Positions 38,127 to 51,053 of a stretch of DNA of 64,000 bases are shown in pieces. The notes under the pieces are model-generated. The model did not search any database, was not told the origin of the DNA, and saw only the letters and a list, made by a program, of their open reading frames with translations. This DNA comes from Henricia sp. BOLD:AAB3569 (lineage: Eukaryota > Echinodermata > Asteroidea > Spinulosida > Echinasteridae), in NCBI GenBank assembly GCA_037783545.1, contig JBBELK010001360.1:83444-147443 (forward strand), in the 5' to 3' direction. The position numbers were made by a program, and so were the translations under genes. Every line of letters begins with the position of its first letter. Position 1 is the first letter of the stretch.

Positions 38127-39230
38127 GTGTGTCCCAAATGCCGGCAAATTTGGAAATCAAGGAATTTTCCAACCAACTTCAAATTTTGCATGCTCCAAAC
38201 TGTATATATTCCGCACTTGTCATGCAAAATTGACAGATTTTCGCTTGGAAATGACGGAGAAATTTCAGAGTTTAGGGAAAACGGAGCTCGGCTGCGTGGT
38301 TATTCCCCTAACCGTGGCTGTTGGGACACCCTGCGCATGCGCCGCGCTGTTGTACATTTGTACGGCCGTTGACTCACCCCAGATTGTGACGGGAATTAGG
38401 TCAAAGTGTGTCCCAAATGCCGCAAATTTCGAAAATCAAGGAATTTTCCAACCAACTTCAAATTTTGCATGCTCCAAACTGTATATATTCCGCACTTGTC
38501 ATGCAAAATTGACAGATTTTCGCTGGGAAATGACGGAGAAATTTCAGAGTTTAGGGAAAACGGAGCTCGGCTGCGTGGTTATTCCCCTAACCGTGGCTGT
38601 TGGGACACCCTGCGCCGCGCTGGTGTACATTTGTACGGCCGTTGACTCACCCCGGATTGTGACGGGAATTAGGTCAAAGTGTGTCCCAAATGCCGGCAAA
38701 TTTGGAAATCAAGGAATTTTCCAACCAACTTCAAATTTTGCATGCTCCAAACTGTATATATTCCGCACTTGTCATGCAAAATTGACAGATTTTCGCTGGG
38801 AAATGACGGAGAAATTTCAGAGTTTAGGGAAAACGGAGCTCGGCTGCGTGGTTATTCCCCTAACCGTGGCTGTTGGGACACCCTGCGCATGCGCCGCGCT
38901 GTTGTACATTTGTACGGCCGTTGACTCACCCCAGATTGTGACGGGAATTAGGTCAAAGTGTGTCCCAAATGCCGCAAATTTCGAAAATCAAGGAATTTTC
39001 CAACCAACTTCAAATTTTGCATGCTCCAAACTGTATATATTCCGCACTTGTCATGCAAAATTGACAGATTTTCGCTGGGAAATGACGGAGAAATTTCAGA
39101 GTTTAGGGAAAACGGAGCTCGGCTGCGTGGTTATTCCCCTAACCGTTGCTGTTGGGACACCCTGCGCCGCGCTGGTGTACATTTGTACGGCCGTTGACTC
39201 ACCCCGGATTGTGACGGGAATTAGGTCAAA
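38127..39230. repeat. Tandem duplication of a 552-bp dimer with a compensated frameshift
   Basis: The copies are 38127-38678 and 38679-39230, each a 279-bp unit with GCTGTTGTAC followed by a 273-bp unit with AATGCCGCAAATTTCG. In that second unit a missing G (GCCGCA instead of GCCGGCA) lies within about 15 bp of the +1 form TTTCGAAAATC, so the unit keeps 273 bp and the open frame continues. The first copy has CGCTTGGAAATG and the second CGCTGGGAAATG. The second copy has ACCGTTGCTG near 39143. The two compensated units descend from one event, because they lie in a duplication. Confidence 0.88.
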
Positions 39231-42200
39231 GTGTGTCCCAAATGCCGGCAAATTTGGAAATCAAGGAATTTTCCAACCAACTTCAAATTTTGCATGCTCC
39301 AAACTGTATATATTCCGCACTTGTCATGCAAAATTGACAGATTTTCGCTGGGAAATGACGGATAAATTTCAGAGTTTAGGGAAAACGGAGCTCGGCTGCG
39401 TGGTTATTCCCCTAACCGTGGCTGTTGGGACACACTGCGCCGCGCTGGTGTACATTTGTACGGCCGTTGACTCAGCCCAGATTGTGACGGGAATTAGGTC
39501 AAAGTGTGTCCCAAATGCCGGCAAATTTGGAAATCAAGGAATTTTCCAACCAACTTCAAATTTTGCATGCTCCAAACTGTATATATTCCGCACTTGTCAT
39601 GCAAAATTGACAGATTTTCGCTGGGAAATGACGGAGAGATTTCCGAGATTAGGGAAAACGGAGCTCGGCTGCGTGGTTATTCCCCTAACCGTGGCTGTTG
39701 GGACACCCTGCGCCGCGCTGATGTACATTTGTACGGCCGTTGACTCACCCCAGATTGTGACGGGAATTAGGTCAAAGTGTGTCCCAAATGCCGGCAAATT
39801 TGGAAATCAAGGAATTTTCCAACCAACTTCAAATTTTGCATGCTCCAAACTGTATATATTCCGCACTTGTCATGCAAAATTGACAGATTTTCGCTGGGAA
39901 ATGACGGAGAAATTTCCGAGATTAGGGAAAACGGAGCTCGGCTGCGTGGTTATTCCCCTAACCGTGGCTGTTGGGACACCCTGCGCCGCGCTGATGTACA
40001 TTTGTACGGCCGTTGACTCACCCCAGATTGTGACGGGAATTAGGTCAAAGTGTGTCCCAAATGCCGGCAAATTTGGAAATCAAGGAATTTTCCAACCAAC
40101 TTCAAATTTTGCATGCTCCAAACTGTATATATTCCGCACTTGTCATGCAAAATTGACAGATTTTCGCTGGGAAATGACGGAGAAATTTCAGAGTTTAGGG
40201 AAAACGGAGCTCGGCTGCGTGGTTATTCCCCTAACAGTGGCTGTTGGGACACCCTGCGCATGCGCCGCGCTGGTGTACATTTGTACGGCCGTTGACTCAC
40301 CCCAGATTGTGACGGGAATTAGGTCAAAGTGTGTCCCAAATGCCGGCAAATTTGGAAATCAAGGAATTTTCCAACCAACTTCAAATTTTGCATGCTCCAA
40401 ACTGTATATATTCCGCACTTGTCATGCAAAATTGACAGATTTTCGCTGGGAAATGACGGAGAAATTTCAGAGTTTAGGGAAAACGGAGCTCGGCTGCATG
40501 GTTATTCCCCTAACCGTGGCTGTTGGGACACCCTGCGCCGCGCTGGTGTACATTTGTACGGCCGTTGACTCACCCCAGATTGTGACGGGAATTAGGTCAA
40601 AGTGTGTCCCAAATGCCGGCAAATTTGGAAATCAAGGAATTTTCCAACCAACTTCAAATTTTGCATGCTCCAAACTGTATATATTCCGCACTTGTCATGC
40701 AAAATTGACAGATTTTCGCTGGGAAATGACGGAGAAATTTCAGAGTTTAGGGAAAACGGAGCTCGGCTGCGTGGTTATTCCCCTAACCGTGTCTGTTGGG
40801 ACACCCTGCGCCGCGCTGGTGTACATTTGTACGGCCGTTGACTCACCCCAGATTGTGACGGGAATTAGGTCAAAGTGTGTCGCAAATGCCGGCAAATTTG
40901 GAAATCAAGGAATTTTCCAACCAACTTCAAATTTTGCATGCTCCAAACTGTATATATTCCGCACTTGTCATGCAAAATTGACAGATTTTCGCTGGGAAAT
41001 GACGGAGAAATTTCAGAGTTTAGGGAAAACGGAGCTCGGCTGCGTGGTTACTCCCCTAACCGTGGCTGTTGGGACACCCTGCGCCGCGCTGGTGTACATT
41101 TGTACGGCCGTTGACTCACCCCAGATTGTGACGGGAATTAGGTCAAAGTGTGTCCCAAATGCCGGCAAATTTGGAAATCAAGGAATTTTCCAACCAACTT
41201 CAAATTTTGCATGCTCCAAACTGTATATATTCCGCACTTGTCATGCAAAATTGACAGATTTTCGCTGGGAAATGACGGAGAAATTTCAGAGTTTAGGGAA
41301 AACGGAGCTCGGCTGCGTGGTTATTCCCCTAACCGTGGCTGTTGGGACACCCTGCGCCGCGCTGGTGTACATTTGTACGGCCGTTGACTCACCCCAGATT
41401 GTGACGGGAATTAGGTCAAAGTGTGTCCCAAATGCCGGCAAATTTGGAAATCAAGGAATTTTCCAACCAACTTCAAATTTTGCATGCTCCAAACTGTATA
41501 TATTCCGCACTTGTCATGCAAAATTGACAGATTTTCGCTTGGAAATGACGGAGAAATTTCAGAGTTTAGGGAAAACGGAGCTCGGCTGCGTGGTTATTCC
41601 CCTAACCGTGGCTGTTGGGACACCCTGCGCATGCGCCGCGCTGGTGTACATTTGTACGGCCGTTGACTCACCCCAGATTGTGACGGGAATTAGATCAAAG
41701 TGTGTCCCAAATGCCGGCAAATTTCGAAAATCAAGGAATTTTCCAACCAACTTCAAATTTTGCATGCTCCAAACTGTATATATTCCGCACTTGTCATGCA
41801 AAATTGACAGATTTTCGCTGGGAAATGACGGATAAATTTCAGAGTTTAGGGAAAACGGAGCTCGGCTGCGTGGTTATTCCCCTAACCGTGGCTGTTGGGA
41901 CACCCTGCGCCGCGCTGGTGTACATTTGTACGGCCGTTGACTCACCCCAGATTGTGACGGGAATTAGGTCAAAGTGTGTCCCAAATGCCGGCAAATTTGG
42001 AAATCAAGGAATTTTCCAACCAACTTCAAATTTTGCATGCTCCAAACTGTATATATTCCGCACTTGTCATGCAAAATTGACAGATTTTCGCTGGGAAATG
42101 ACGGAGAAATTTCAGAGTTTAGGGAAAACGGAGCTCGGCTGCGTGGTTATTCCCCTAACCGTGGCTGTTGGGACACCCTGCGCATGCGCCGCGCTGCTGT

Positions 42201-44177
42201 ACATTTGTACGGCCGTTGACTCACCCCAGATTGTGACGGGAATTAGATCAAAGTGTGTCCCAAATGCCGGCAAATTTCGAAAATCAAGGAATTTTCCAAC
42301 CAACTTCAAATTTTGCATGCTCCAAACTGTATATATTCCGCACTTGTCATGCAAAATTGACAGATTTTCGCTGGGAAATGACGGATAAATTTCAGAGTTT
42401 AGGGAAAACGGAGCTCGGCTGCGTGGTTATTCCCCTAACCGTGGCTGTTGGGACACACTGCGCCGCGCTGGTGTACATTTGTACGGCCGTTGACTCACCC
42501 CAGATTGTGACGGGAATTAGGTCAAAGTGTGTCCCAAATGCCGGCAAATTTGGAAATCAAGGAATTTTCCAACCAACTTCAAATTTTGCATGCTCCAAAC
42601 TGTATATATTCCGCACTTGTCATGCAAAATTGACAGATTTTCGCTTGGAAATGAAGGAGAAATTTCAGAGTTTATGGAAAACGGAGCTCGGCTGCGTGGT
42701 TATTCCCCTAACCGTGGCTGTTGGGACACCCTGCGCCGCGCTGGTGTACATTTGTACGGCCGTTGACTCACCCCGGATTGTGAAGGGAATTAGGTCAAAG
42801 TGTGTCCCAAATGCCGGCAAATTTGGAAATCAAGGAATTTTCCAACCAACTTCAAATTTTGCATGCTCCAAACTGTATATATTCCGCACTTGTCATGCAA
42901 AATTGACAGATTTTCGCTGGGAAATAACGGAGAAATTTCAGAGTTTAGGGAAAACGGAGCTCGGCTGCGTGGTTATTCCCCTAACCGTGGCTGTTGGGAC
43001 ACCCTGCACCGCGCTGGTGTACATTTGTACGGCCGTTGACTCACCCCAGATTGTGACGGGAATTAGGTCAAAGTGTGTCCCAAATGCCGGCAAATTTGGA
43101 AATCAAGGAATTTTCCAACCAACTTCAAATTTTGCATGCTCCAAACTGTATATATTCCGCACTTGTCATGCAAAATTGACAGATTTTCGCTGGGAAATGA
43201 CGGAGAAATTTCAGAGTTTAGGGAAAACGGAGCTCGGCTGCGTGGTTATTCCCCTAACCGTTGCTGTTGGGACACCCTGCGCCGCGCTGGTGTACATTTG
43301 TACGGCCGTTGACTCACCCCAGATTGTGACGGGAATTAGGTCAAAGTGTGTCCCAAATGCCGGCAAATTTGGAAATCAAGGAATTTTCCAACCAACTTCA
43401 AATTTTGCATGCTCCAAACTGTATATATTCCGCACTTGTCATGCAAAATTGACAGATTTTCGCTGGGAAATGACGGAGAAATTTCAGAGTTTAGGGAAAA
43501 CGGAGCTCGGCTGCGTGGTTATTCCCCTAACCGTGGCTTTTGGGACACCCTGCGCATGCGCCGCGCTGGTGTACATTTGTACGGCCGTTGACTCACCCCA
43601 GATTGTGACGGGAATTAGATCAAAGTGTGTCCCAAATGCCGGCAAATTTCGAAAATCAAGGAAGTTTCCAACCAACTTCAAATTTTGCATGCTCCAAACC
43701 GTATATATTCCGCACTTGTCATGCAAAATTTACAGATTTTCGCTGGGAAATGACGGAGAAATTTCAGAGTTTAGGGAAAACGGAGCTCGGCTGCGTGGTT
43801 ATTCCCCTAACCGTGGCTGTTGGGACACCCTGCGCCGCGCTGGTGTACATTTGTACGGCCGTTGACTCACCCCAGATTGTGACGGGAATTAGGTCAAAGT
43901 GTGTCCCAAATGCCGGCAAATTTGGAAATCAAGGAATTTTCCAACCAACTTCAAATTTTGCATGCTCCAAACTGTATATATTCCGCACTTGTCATGCAAA
44001 ATTGACAGATTTTCGCTGGGAAATGACGGAGAAATTTCAGAGTTTAGGGAAAACGGAGCTCGGCTGCGTGGTTATTCCCCTAACCGTGGCTGTTGGGACA
44101 CCCTGCGCATGCGCCGCGCTGGTGTACATTTGTACGGCCGTTGACTCACCCCAGATTGTGACGGGAATTAGATCAAA
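39231..44177. repeat. Mixed satellite segment with ATTAGATC-marked units
   Basis: Units begin at 39231, 39504, 39777, 40050, 40329, 40602, 40875, 41148, 41421, 41700, 41974, 42253, 42527, 42800, 43073, 43346, 43625 and 43899. Units 39504 and 39777 share TTTCCGAGATTA. Unit 40602 has GTGTCTGTTG and unit 40875 has GTGTCGCAAATG; this pair returns at 46091-46636. ATTAGATCAAAG instead of ATTAGGTCAAAG marks the junctions before 41700, 42253, 43625 and 44178. Each of these is followed by a +1 unit, so the two changes travel together. Unit 42527 has TTTATGGAAA and unit 43625 has AAGGAAGTTTCC with AAACCGTATA. Confidence 0.83.
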
Positions 44178-45817
44178 GTGTGTCCCAAATGCCGGCAAAT
44201 TTTGAAAATCAAGGAATTTTCCAACCAACTTCAAATTTTGCATGCTCCAAACTGTATATATTCCGCACTTGTCATGCAAAATTGACAGATTTTCGCTGGG
44301 AAATGACGGATAAATTTCAGAGTTTAGGGAAAACGGAGCTCGGCTGCGTGGTTATTCCCCTAACCGTGGCTGTTGGGACACACTGCGCCGCGCTGGTGTA
44401 CATTTGTACGGCCGTTGACTCACCCCAGATTGTGACGGGAATTAGGTCAAAGTGTGTCCCAAATGCCGGCAAATTTGGAAATCAAGGAATTTTCCAACCA
44501 ACTTCAAATTGTGCATGCTCCAAACTGTATATATTCCGCACTTGTCATGCAAAATTGACAGATTTTCGCTGGGAAATGACGGAGAAATTTCAGAGATTAG
44601 GGAAAACGGAGCTCGGCTGCGTGGTTATTCCCCTAACCGTGGCTGTTGGGACACCCTGCGCCGCGCTGGTCTACATTTGTACGGCCGTTGACTCACCCCG
44701 GATTGTGACGGGAATTAGGTCAAAGTGTGTCCCAAATGCCGGCAAATTTGGAAATCAAGGAATTTTCCAACCAACTTCAAATTTTGCATGCTCCAAACTG
44801 TATATATTCCGCACTTGTCATGCAAAATTGACAGATTTTCGCTGGGAAATGACGGAGAAATTTCAGAGTTTAGGGAAAGCGGAGCTCGGCTACGTGGTTA
44901 TTCCCCTAACCATGGCTGTTGGGACACCCTGCGCCGCGCTGGTGTACATTTGTACGGCCGTTGACTCACCCCGGATTGTGACGGGAATCAGGTCAAAGTG
45001 TGTCCCAAATGCCGGCAAATTTTGAAAATCAAGGAATTTTCCAACCAACTTCAAATTTTGCATGCTCCAAACTGTATATATTCCGCACTTGTCATGCAAA
45101 ATTGACAGATTTTCGCTGGGAAATGACGGATAAATTTCAGAGTTTAGGGAAAACGGAGCTCGGCTGCGTGGTTATTCCCCTAACCGTGGCTGTTGGGACA
45201 CACTGCGCCGCGCTGGTGTACATTTGTACGGCCGTTGACTCACCCCAGATTGTGACGGGAATTAGGTCAAAGTGTGTCCCAAATGCCGGCAAATTTGGAA
45301 ATCAAGGAATTTTCCAACCAACTTCAAATTGTGCATGCTCCAAACTGTATATATTCCGCACTTGTCATGCAAAATTGACAGATTTTCGCTGGGAAATGAC
45401 GGAGAAATTTCAGAGATTAGGGAAAACGGAGCTCGGCTGCGTGGTTATTCCCCTAACCGTGGCTGTTGGGACACCCTGCGCCGCGCTGGTCTACATTTGT
45501 ACGGCCGTTGACTCACCCCGGATTGTGACGGGAATTAGGTCAAAGTGTGTCCCAAATGCCGGCAAATTTGGAAATCAAGGAATTTTCCAACCAACTTCAA
45601 ATTTTGCATGCTCCAAACTGTATATATTCCGCACTTGTCATGCAAAATTGACAGATTTTCGCTGGGAAATGACGGAGAAATTTCAGAGTTTAGGGAAAGC
45701 GGAGCTCGGCTACGTGGTTATTCCCCTAACCATGGCTGTTGGGACACCCTGCGCCGCGCTGGTGTACAATTGTACGGCCGTTGACTCACCCCGGATTGTG
45801 ACGGGAATCAGGTCAAA
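44178..45817. repeat. Tandem duplication of a 3-monomer block (820 bp each)
   Basis: The copies are 44178-44997 and 44998-45817, with units of 274, 273 and 273 bp. The first unit has TTTTGAAAATC, which looks like the +1 form TTTCGAAAATC after a C-to-T change at its CpG. The second has CAAATTGTGCATGC, CAGAGATTA and GCTGGTCTAC. The third has GGGAAAGCGG, GGCTACGTGG, AACCATGGCTG and GGAATCAGG. Differences seen: GTACAATTGT near 45769 in copy 2 against GTACATTTGT in copy 1, and the base before AAAG at the left junction. The in-frame TGA in TTTTGA interrupts the open frame at the start of both copies. Confidence 0.92.
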
Positions 45818-47468
45818 GTGTGTCCCAAATGCCGGCAAATTTGGAAATCAAGGAATTTTCCAACCAACTTCAAATTTTGCATGCTCCAAACTGTATATAT
45901 TCCGCACTTGTCATGCAAAATTGACAGATTTTCGCTGGGAAATAACGGAGAAATTTCAGAGTTTAGGGAAAACGGAGCTCGGCTGCGTGGTTATTCCCCT
46001 AACCGTGGCTGTTGGGACACCCTGCACCGCGCTGGTGTACATTTGTACGGCCGTTGACTCACCCCAGATTGTGACGGGAATTAGGTCAAAGTGTGTCCCA
46101 AATGCCGGCAAATTTGGAAATCAAGGAATTTTCCAACCAACTTCAAATTTTGCATGCTCCAAACTGTATATATTCCGCACTTGTCATGCAAAATTGACAG
46201 ATTTTCGCTGGGAAATGACGGAGAAATTTCAGAGTTTAGGGAAAACGTAGCTCGGCTGCGTGGTTATTCCCCTAACCGTGTCTGTTGGGACACCCTGCGC
46301 CGCGCTGGTGTACATTTGTACGGCCGTTGACTCACCCCAGATTGTGACGGGAATTAGGTCAAAGTGTGTCGCAAATGCCGGCAAATTTGGAAATCAAGGA
46401 ATTTTCCAACCAACTTCAAATTTTGCATGCTCCAAACTGTATATATTCCGCACTTGTCATGCAAAATTGACAGATTTTCGCTGGGAAATGACGGAGAAAT
46501 TTCAGAGTTTATTGAAAACGGAGCTCGGCTGCGTGGTTATTCCCCTAACCGTGGCTGTTGGGACACCCTGTGCCGCGCTGGTGTACATTTGTACGGCCGT
46601 TGACTCACCCCAGATTGTGACGGGAATTAGGTCAAAGTGTGTCCCAAATGCCGGCAAATTTGGAAATCAAGGAATTTTCCAACCAACTTCAAATTTTGCA
46701 TGCTCCAAACTGTATATATTCCGCACTTGTCATGCAAAATTGACAGATTTTCGCTGGGAAATGACGGAGAAATTTCAGAGTTTAGGGAAAACGGAGCTCG
46801 GCTGCGTGGTTATTCCCCTAACCGTGGCTGTTGGGACACCCTGCGCATGCGCCGCGCTGATGTACATTTGTACGGCCGTTGACTCACCCCAGATTGTGAC
46901 GGGAATTAGATCAAAGTGTGTCCCAAATGCCGGCAAATTTCGAAAATCAAGGAATTTTCCAACCAACTTCAAATGTTGCATGCTCCAAACTGTATATATT
47001 CCGCACTTGTCATGCAAAATTGACAGATTTTCGCTGGGAAATGACGGAGAAATTTCAGAGTTTAGGGAAAACGGAGCTCGGCTGCGTGGTTATTCCCCTA
47101 ACCGTGGCTGTTGGGACACCCTGCGCATGCGCCGCGCTGGTGTACATTTGTACGGCCGTTGACTCACCCCAGATTGTGACGGGAATTAGGTCAAAGTGTG
47201 TCCCAAATGCCGGCAAATTTGGAAATCAAGGAATTTTCCAACCAACTTCAAATTTTGCATGCTCCAAACTGTATATATTCCGCACTTGTCATGCAAAATT
47301 GACAGATTTTCGCTGGGAAATGACGGAGAAATTTTAGAGTTTAGGGAAAACGGAGCTCGGCTGCGTGGTTATTCCCCTAACCGTGGCTGTTGGGACACCC
47401 TGCGCCGCGCTGGTGTACATTTGTACGGCCGTTGACTCACCCCAGATTGTGACGGGAATTAGGTCAAA
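45818..47468. repeat. Mixed satellite segment
   Basis: Units begin at 45818 (GAAATAACGG, CTGCACCGCG; like 42800), 46091 (AAACGTAGCTC, GTGTCTGTTG), 46364 (GTGTCGCAAATG, GTTTATTGAAAA, CTGTGCCGCG), 46637 (279 bp, GCTGATGTAC, then ATTAGATC), 46916 (280 bp, AAATGTTGC) and 47196 (GAGAAATTTTAGAG, a stop in the open frame). Units 46091 and 46364 match 40602 and 40875 by two rare marks, which indicates shared ancestry across about 5.5 kb. Confidence 0.82.
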
Positions 47469-48584
47469 GTGTGTCCCAAATGCCGGCAAATTTGGAAATC
47501 AAGGAATTTTCCAACCAACTTCAAATTTTGCATGCTCCAAACTGTATATATTCCGCACTTGTCATGCAAAATTGACAGATTTTCGCTTGGAAATGACGGA
47601 GAAATTTCAGAGTTTAGGGAAAACGGAGCTCGGCTGCGTGGTTATTCCCCTAACCGTGGCTGTTGGGACACCCTGCGCATGCGCCGCGCTGGTGTACATT
47701 TGTACGGCCGTTGACTCACCCCAGATTGTGACGGGAATTAGGTCAAAGTGTGTCCCAAATGCCGGCAAATTTGGAAATCAAGAAATTTTCCAACCAACTT
47801 CAAATTTTGCATGCTCCAAACTGTATATATTCCGCACTTGTCATGCAAAATTGACAGATTTTCGCTGGGAAATGACGGATAAATTTCAGAGTTTAGGGAA
47901 AACGGAGCTCGGCTGCGTGGTTATTCCCCTAACCGTGGCTGTTGGGACACCCTGCGCATGCGCCGCGCTGGTGTACATTTGTACGGCCGTTGACTCACCC
48001 CAGATTGTGACGGGAATTAGGTCAAAGTGTGTCCCAAATGCCGGCAAATTTGGAAATCAAGGAATTTTCCAACCAACTTCAAATTTTGCATGCTCCAAAC
48101 TGTATATATTCCGCACTTGTCATGCAAAATTGACAGATTTTCGCTTGGAAATGACGGAGAAATTTCAGAGTTTAGGGAAAACGGAGCTCGGCTGCGTGGT
48201 TATTCCCCTAACCGTGGCTGTTGGGACACCCTGCGCATGCGCCGCGCTGGTGTACATTTGTACGGCCGTTGACTCACCCCAGATTGTGACGGGAATTAGG
48301 TCAAAGTGTGTCCCAAATGCCGGCAAATTTGGAAATCAAGAAATTTTCCAACCAACTTCAAATTTTGCATGCTCCAAACTGTATATATTCCGCACTTGTC
48401 ATGCAAAATTGACAGATTTTCGCTGGGAAATGACGGATAAATTTCAGAGTTTAGGGAAAACGGAGCTCGGCTGCGTGGTTATTCCCCTAACCGTGGCTGT
48501 TGGGACACCCTGCGCATGCGCCGCGCTGGTGTACATTTGTACGGCCGTTGACTCACCCCAGATTGTGACGGGAATTAGGTCAAA
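47469..48584. repeat. Tandem duplication of a 558-bp dimer of 279-bp units
   Basis: The copies are 47469-48026 and 48027-48584. Each has a unit with CGCTTGGAAATG followed by a unit with CAAGAAATTTTCC and GGATAAATTT, and both units carry the 6-bp insertion. I see no differences between the two copies by eye. This is the only duplicated block here in which every unit is of the 279-bp type. Confidence 0.9.
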
Positions 48585-51053
48585 GTGTGTCCCAAATGCC
48601 GGCAAATTTGGAAATCAAGGAATTTTCCAACCAACTTCAAATTTTGCATGCTCCAAACTGTATATATTCCGCACTTGTCATGCAAAATTGACAGATTTTC
48701 GCTGGGAAATGACGGAGAAATTTCAGAGTTTAGGGAAAACGGAGCTCGGCTGCGTGGTTATTCCCCTAACCGTGGCTGTTGGGACACCCTGCGCCGCGCT
48801 GGTGTACATTTGTACGGCCGTTGACTCACCCCAGATTGTGACGGGAATTAGGTCAAAGTGTGTCCCAAATGCCGGCAAATTTGGAAATCAAGGAATTTTC
48901 CAACCAACTTCAAATTTTGCATGCTCCAAACTGTATATATTCCGCACTTGTCATGCAAAATTGACAGATTTTCGCTGGGAAATGACGGAGTAATTTCAGA
49001 GTTTAGGGAAAACGGAGCTCGGCTGCGTGGTTATTCCCCTAACCGTGGCTGTTGGGACACCCTGCGCCGCGCTGGTGTACATTTGTACGGCCGTTGACTC
49101 ACCCCAGATTGTGACGGGAATTAGGTCAAAGTGTGTCCCAAATGCCGGCAAATTTGGAAATCAAGGAATTTTCCAACCAACTTCAAATTTTGCATGCTCC
49201 AAACTGTATATATTCCGCACTTGTCATGCAAAATTGACAGATTTTCGCTAGGAAATTACGGATAAATTTCAGAGTTTAGGGAAAACGGAGCTCGGCTGCG
49301 TGGTTATTCCCCTAACCGTGGCTGTTGGGACACCCTGCGCATGCGCCGCACTGGTGTACATTTGTACGGCCGTTGACTCACCCCAGATTGTGACGGGAAT
49401 TAGGTCAAAGTGTGTCCCAAATGCCGGCAAATTTGGAAATCAAGCAATTTTCCAACCAACTTCAAATTTTGCATGCTCCAAACTGTATATATTCCGCACT
49501 TGTCATGCAAAATTGACAGATTTTCGCTGGGAAATGACGGAGAAATTTCAGAGTTTAGGGAAAATGGAGCTCGGCTGCGTGGTTATTCCCCTAACCGTGG
49601 CTGTTGGGACACCCTGCGCCGCGCTGGTGTACATTTGTACGGCCGTTGACTCACCCCAGATTGTGACGGGAATTAGGTCAAAGTGTGTCCCAAATGCCGG
49701 CAAATTTGGAAATCAAGGAATTTTCCAACCAACTTCAAATTTTGCATGCTCCAAACTGTATATATTCCGCACTTGTCATGCAAAATTGACAGATTTTCGC
49801 TAGGAAATGACGGATAAATTTCAGAGTTTAGGGAAAACGGAGCTCGGCTGCGTGGTTATTCCCCTAACCGTGGCTGTTGGGACACCCTGCGCATGCGCCG
49901 CGCTGGTGTACATTTGTACGGCCGTTGACTCACCCCAGATTGTGACGGGAATTAGGTCAAAGTGTGTCCCAAATGCCGGCAAATTTGGAAATCAAGGAAT
50001 TTTCCAACCAACTTCAAATTTTGCATGCTCCAAACTGTATATATTCCGCACTTGTCATGCAAAATTGACAGATTTTCGCTGGGAAATGACGGAGAAATTT
50101 CAGAGTTTAGGGAAAACGGAGCTCGGCTGCGTGGTTATTCCCCTAACCGTGGCTGTTGGGACACCCTGCGCCGCGCTGGTGTACATTTGTACGGCCGTTG
50201 ACTCACCCAAAATTGTGACGGGAATTAGGTCAAAGTGTGTCCCAAATGCCGGCAAATTTGGAAATCATGGAATTTTCCAACCAACTTCAAATTTTGCATG
50301 CTCCAAACTGTATATATTCCGCACTTGTCATGCAAAATTGACAGATTTTCGCTGGGAAATGACGGAGAAATTTCAGAGTTTAGGGAAAACGGAGCTCGGC
50401 TGCGTGGTTATTCCCCTAACCGTGGCTGTTGGGACACCCTGCGCCGCGCTGGTGTACATTTGTACAGCCGTTGACTCACCCCAGATTGTGACGGGAATTA
50501 GGTCAAAGTGTGTCCCAAATGCCGGCAAATTTGGAAATCAAGGAATTTTCCAACCAACTTCAAATTTTGCATGCTCCAAACTGTATATATTCCGCACTTG
50601 TCATGCAAAATTGACAGATTTTCGCTGGGAAATGACGGAGAAATTTCAGAGTTTAGGGAAAACGGAGCTCGGCTGCGTGGTTATTCCCCTTACCGTGGCT
50701 GTTGGGACACCCTGCGCCGCGCTGGTGTACATTTGTACGGCCGTTGACTCACCCCAGCATGTGACGGGAATTAGGTCAAAGTGTGTCCCAAATGCCGGCA
50801 AATTTGGAAATCAAGGAATTTTCCAACCAACTTCAAATTTTACATGCTCCAAACTGTATATATTCCGCACTTGTCATGCAAAATTGACAGATTTTCGCTG
50901 GGAAATGACGGAGAAATTTCAGAGTTTAGGAAAAACGGAGCTCGGCTGCGTGGTTATTCCCCTAACCGTGGCTGTTGGGACACCCTGCGCCGCGCTGGTG
51001 TACATTTGTACGGCCGTTGACTCACCCCAGATTGTGACGGGAATTAGGTCAAA

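Larger units (their letters stand above)
33481..41835 (+). other. Longest stop-free frame across the satellite (2784 codons); not considered a gene
   Basis: A single frame stays open across about 30 monomers and encodes a 91- or 93-residue repeat with six or more cysteines per repeat. It starts at a GTG inside a monomer and ends only because a +1 unit shifts the frame at 41700. I see no ribosome binding site, signal peptide, unique N- or C-terminal domain or intron structure. Most variants that distinguish monomers change the amino acid in this frame (Glu to Asp, Ser to Arg, Val to Met, Pro to His, Pro to Arg), while very few are silent (ATT to ATC is one). That is not how a protein under selection varies. 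The same frame is cut elsewhere by TAG, TAA and frameshifts. The open frame follows from a monomer length divisible by three plus a stop-free consensus frame. Confidence 0.8.

Noticed and set aside
33481-41835. Giant repetitive protein, such as an adhesin with 91-residue Ig-like repeats
   Set aside because: There is no start context, signal peptide, unique ends or anchor. Variants are mostly amino-acid changing. Frameshifts and stops occur throughout the same array (CGCTAG, AAACGTAG, GAGTAATTT, TTTTAGAG). The open frame is explained by a unit length divisible by three.
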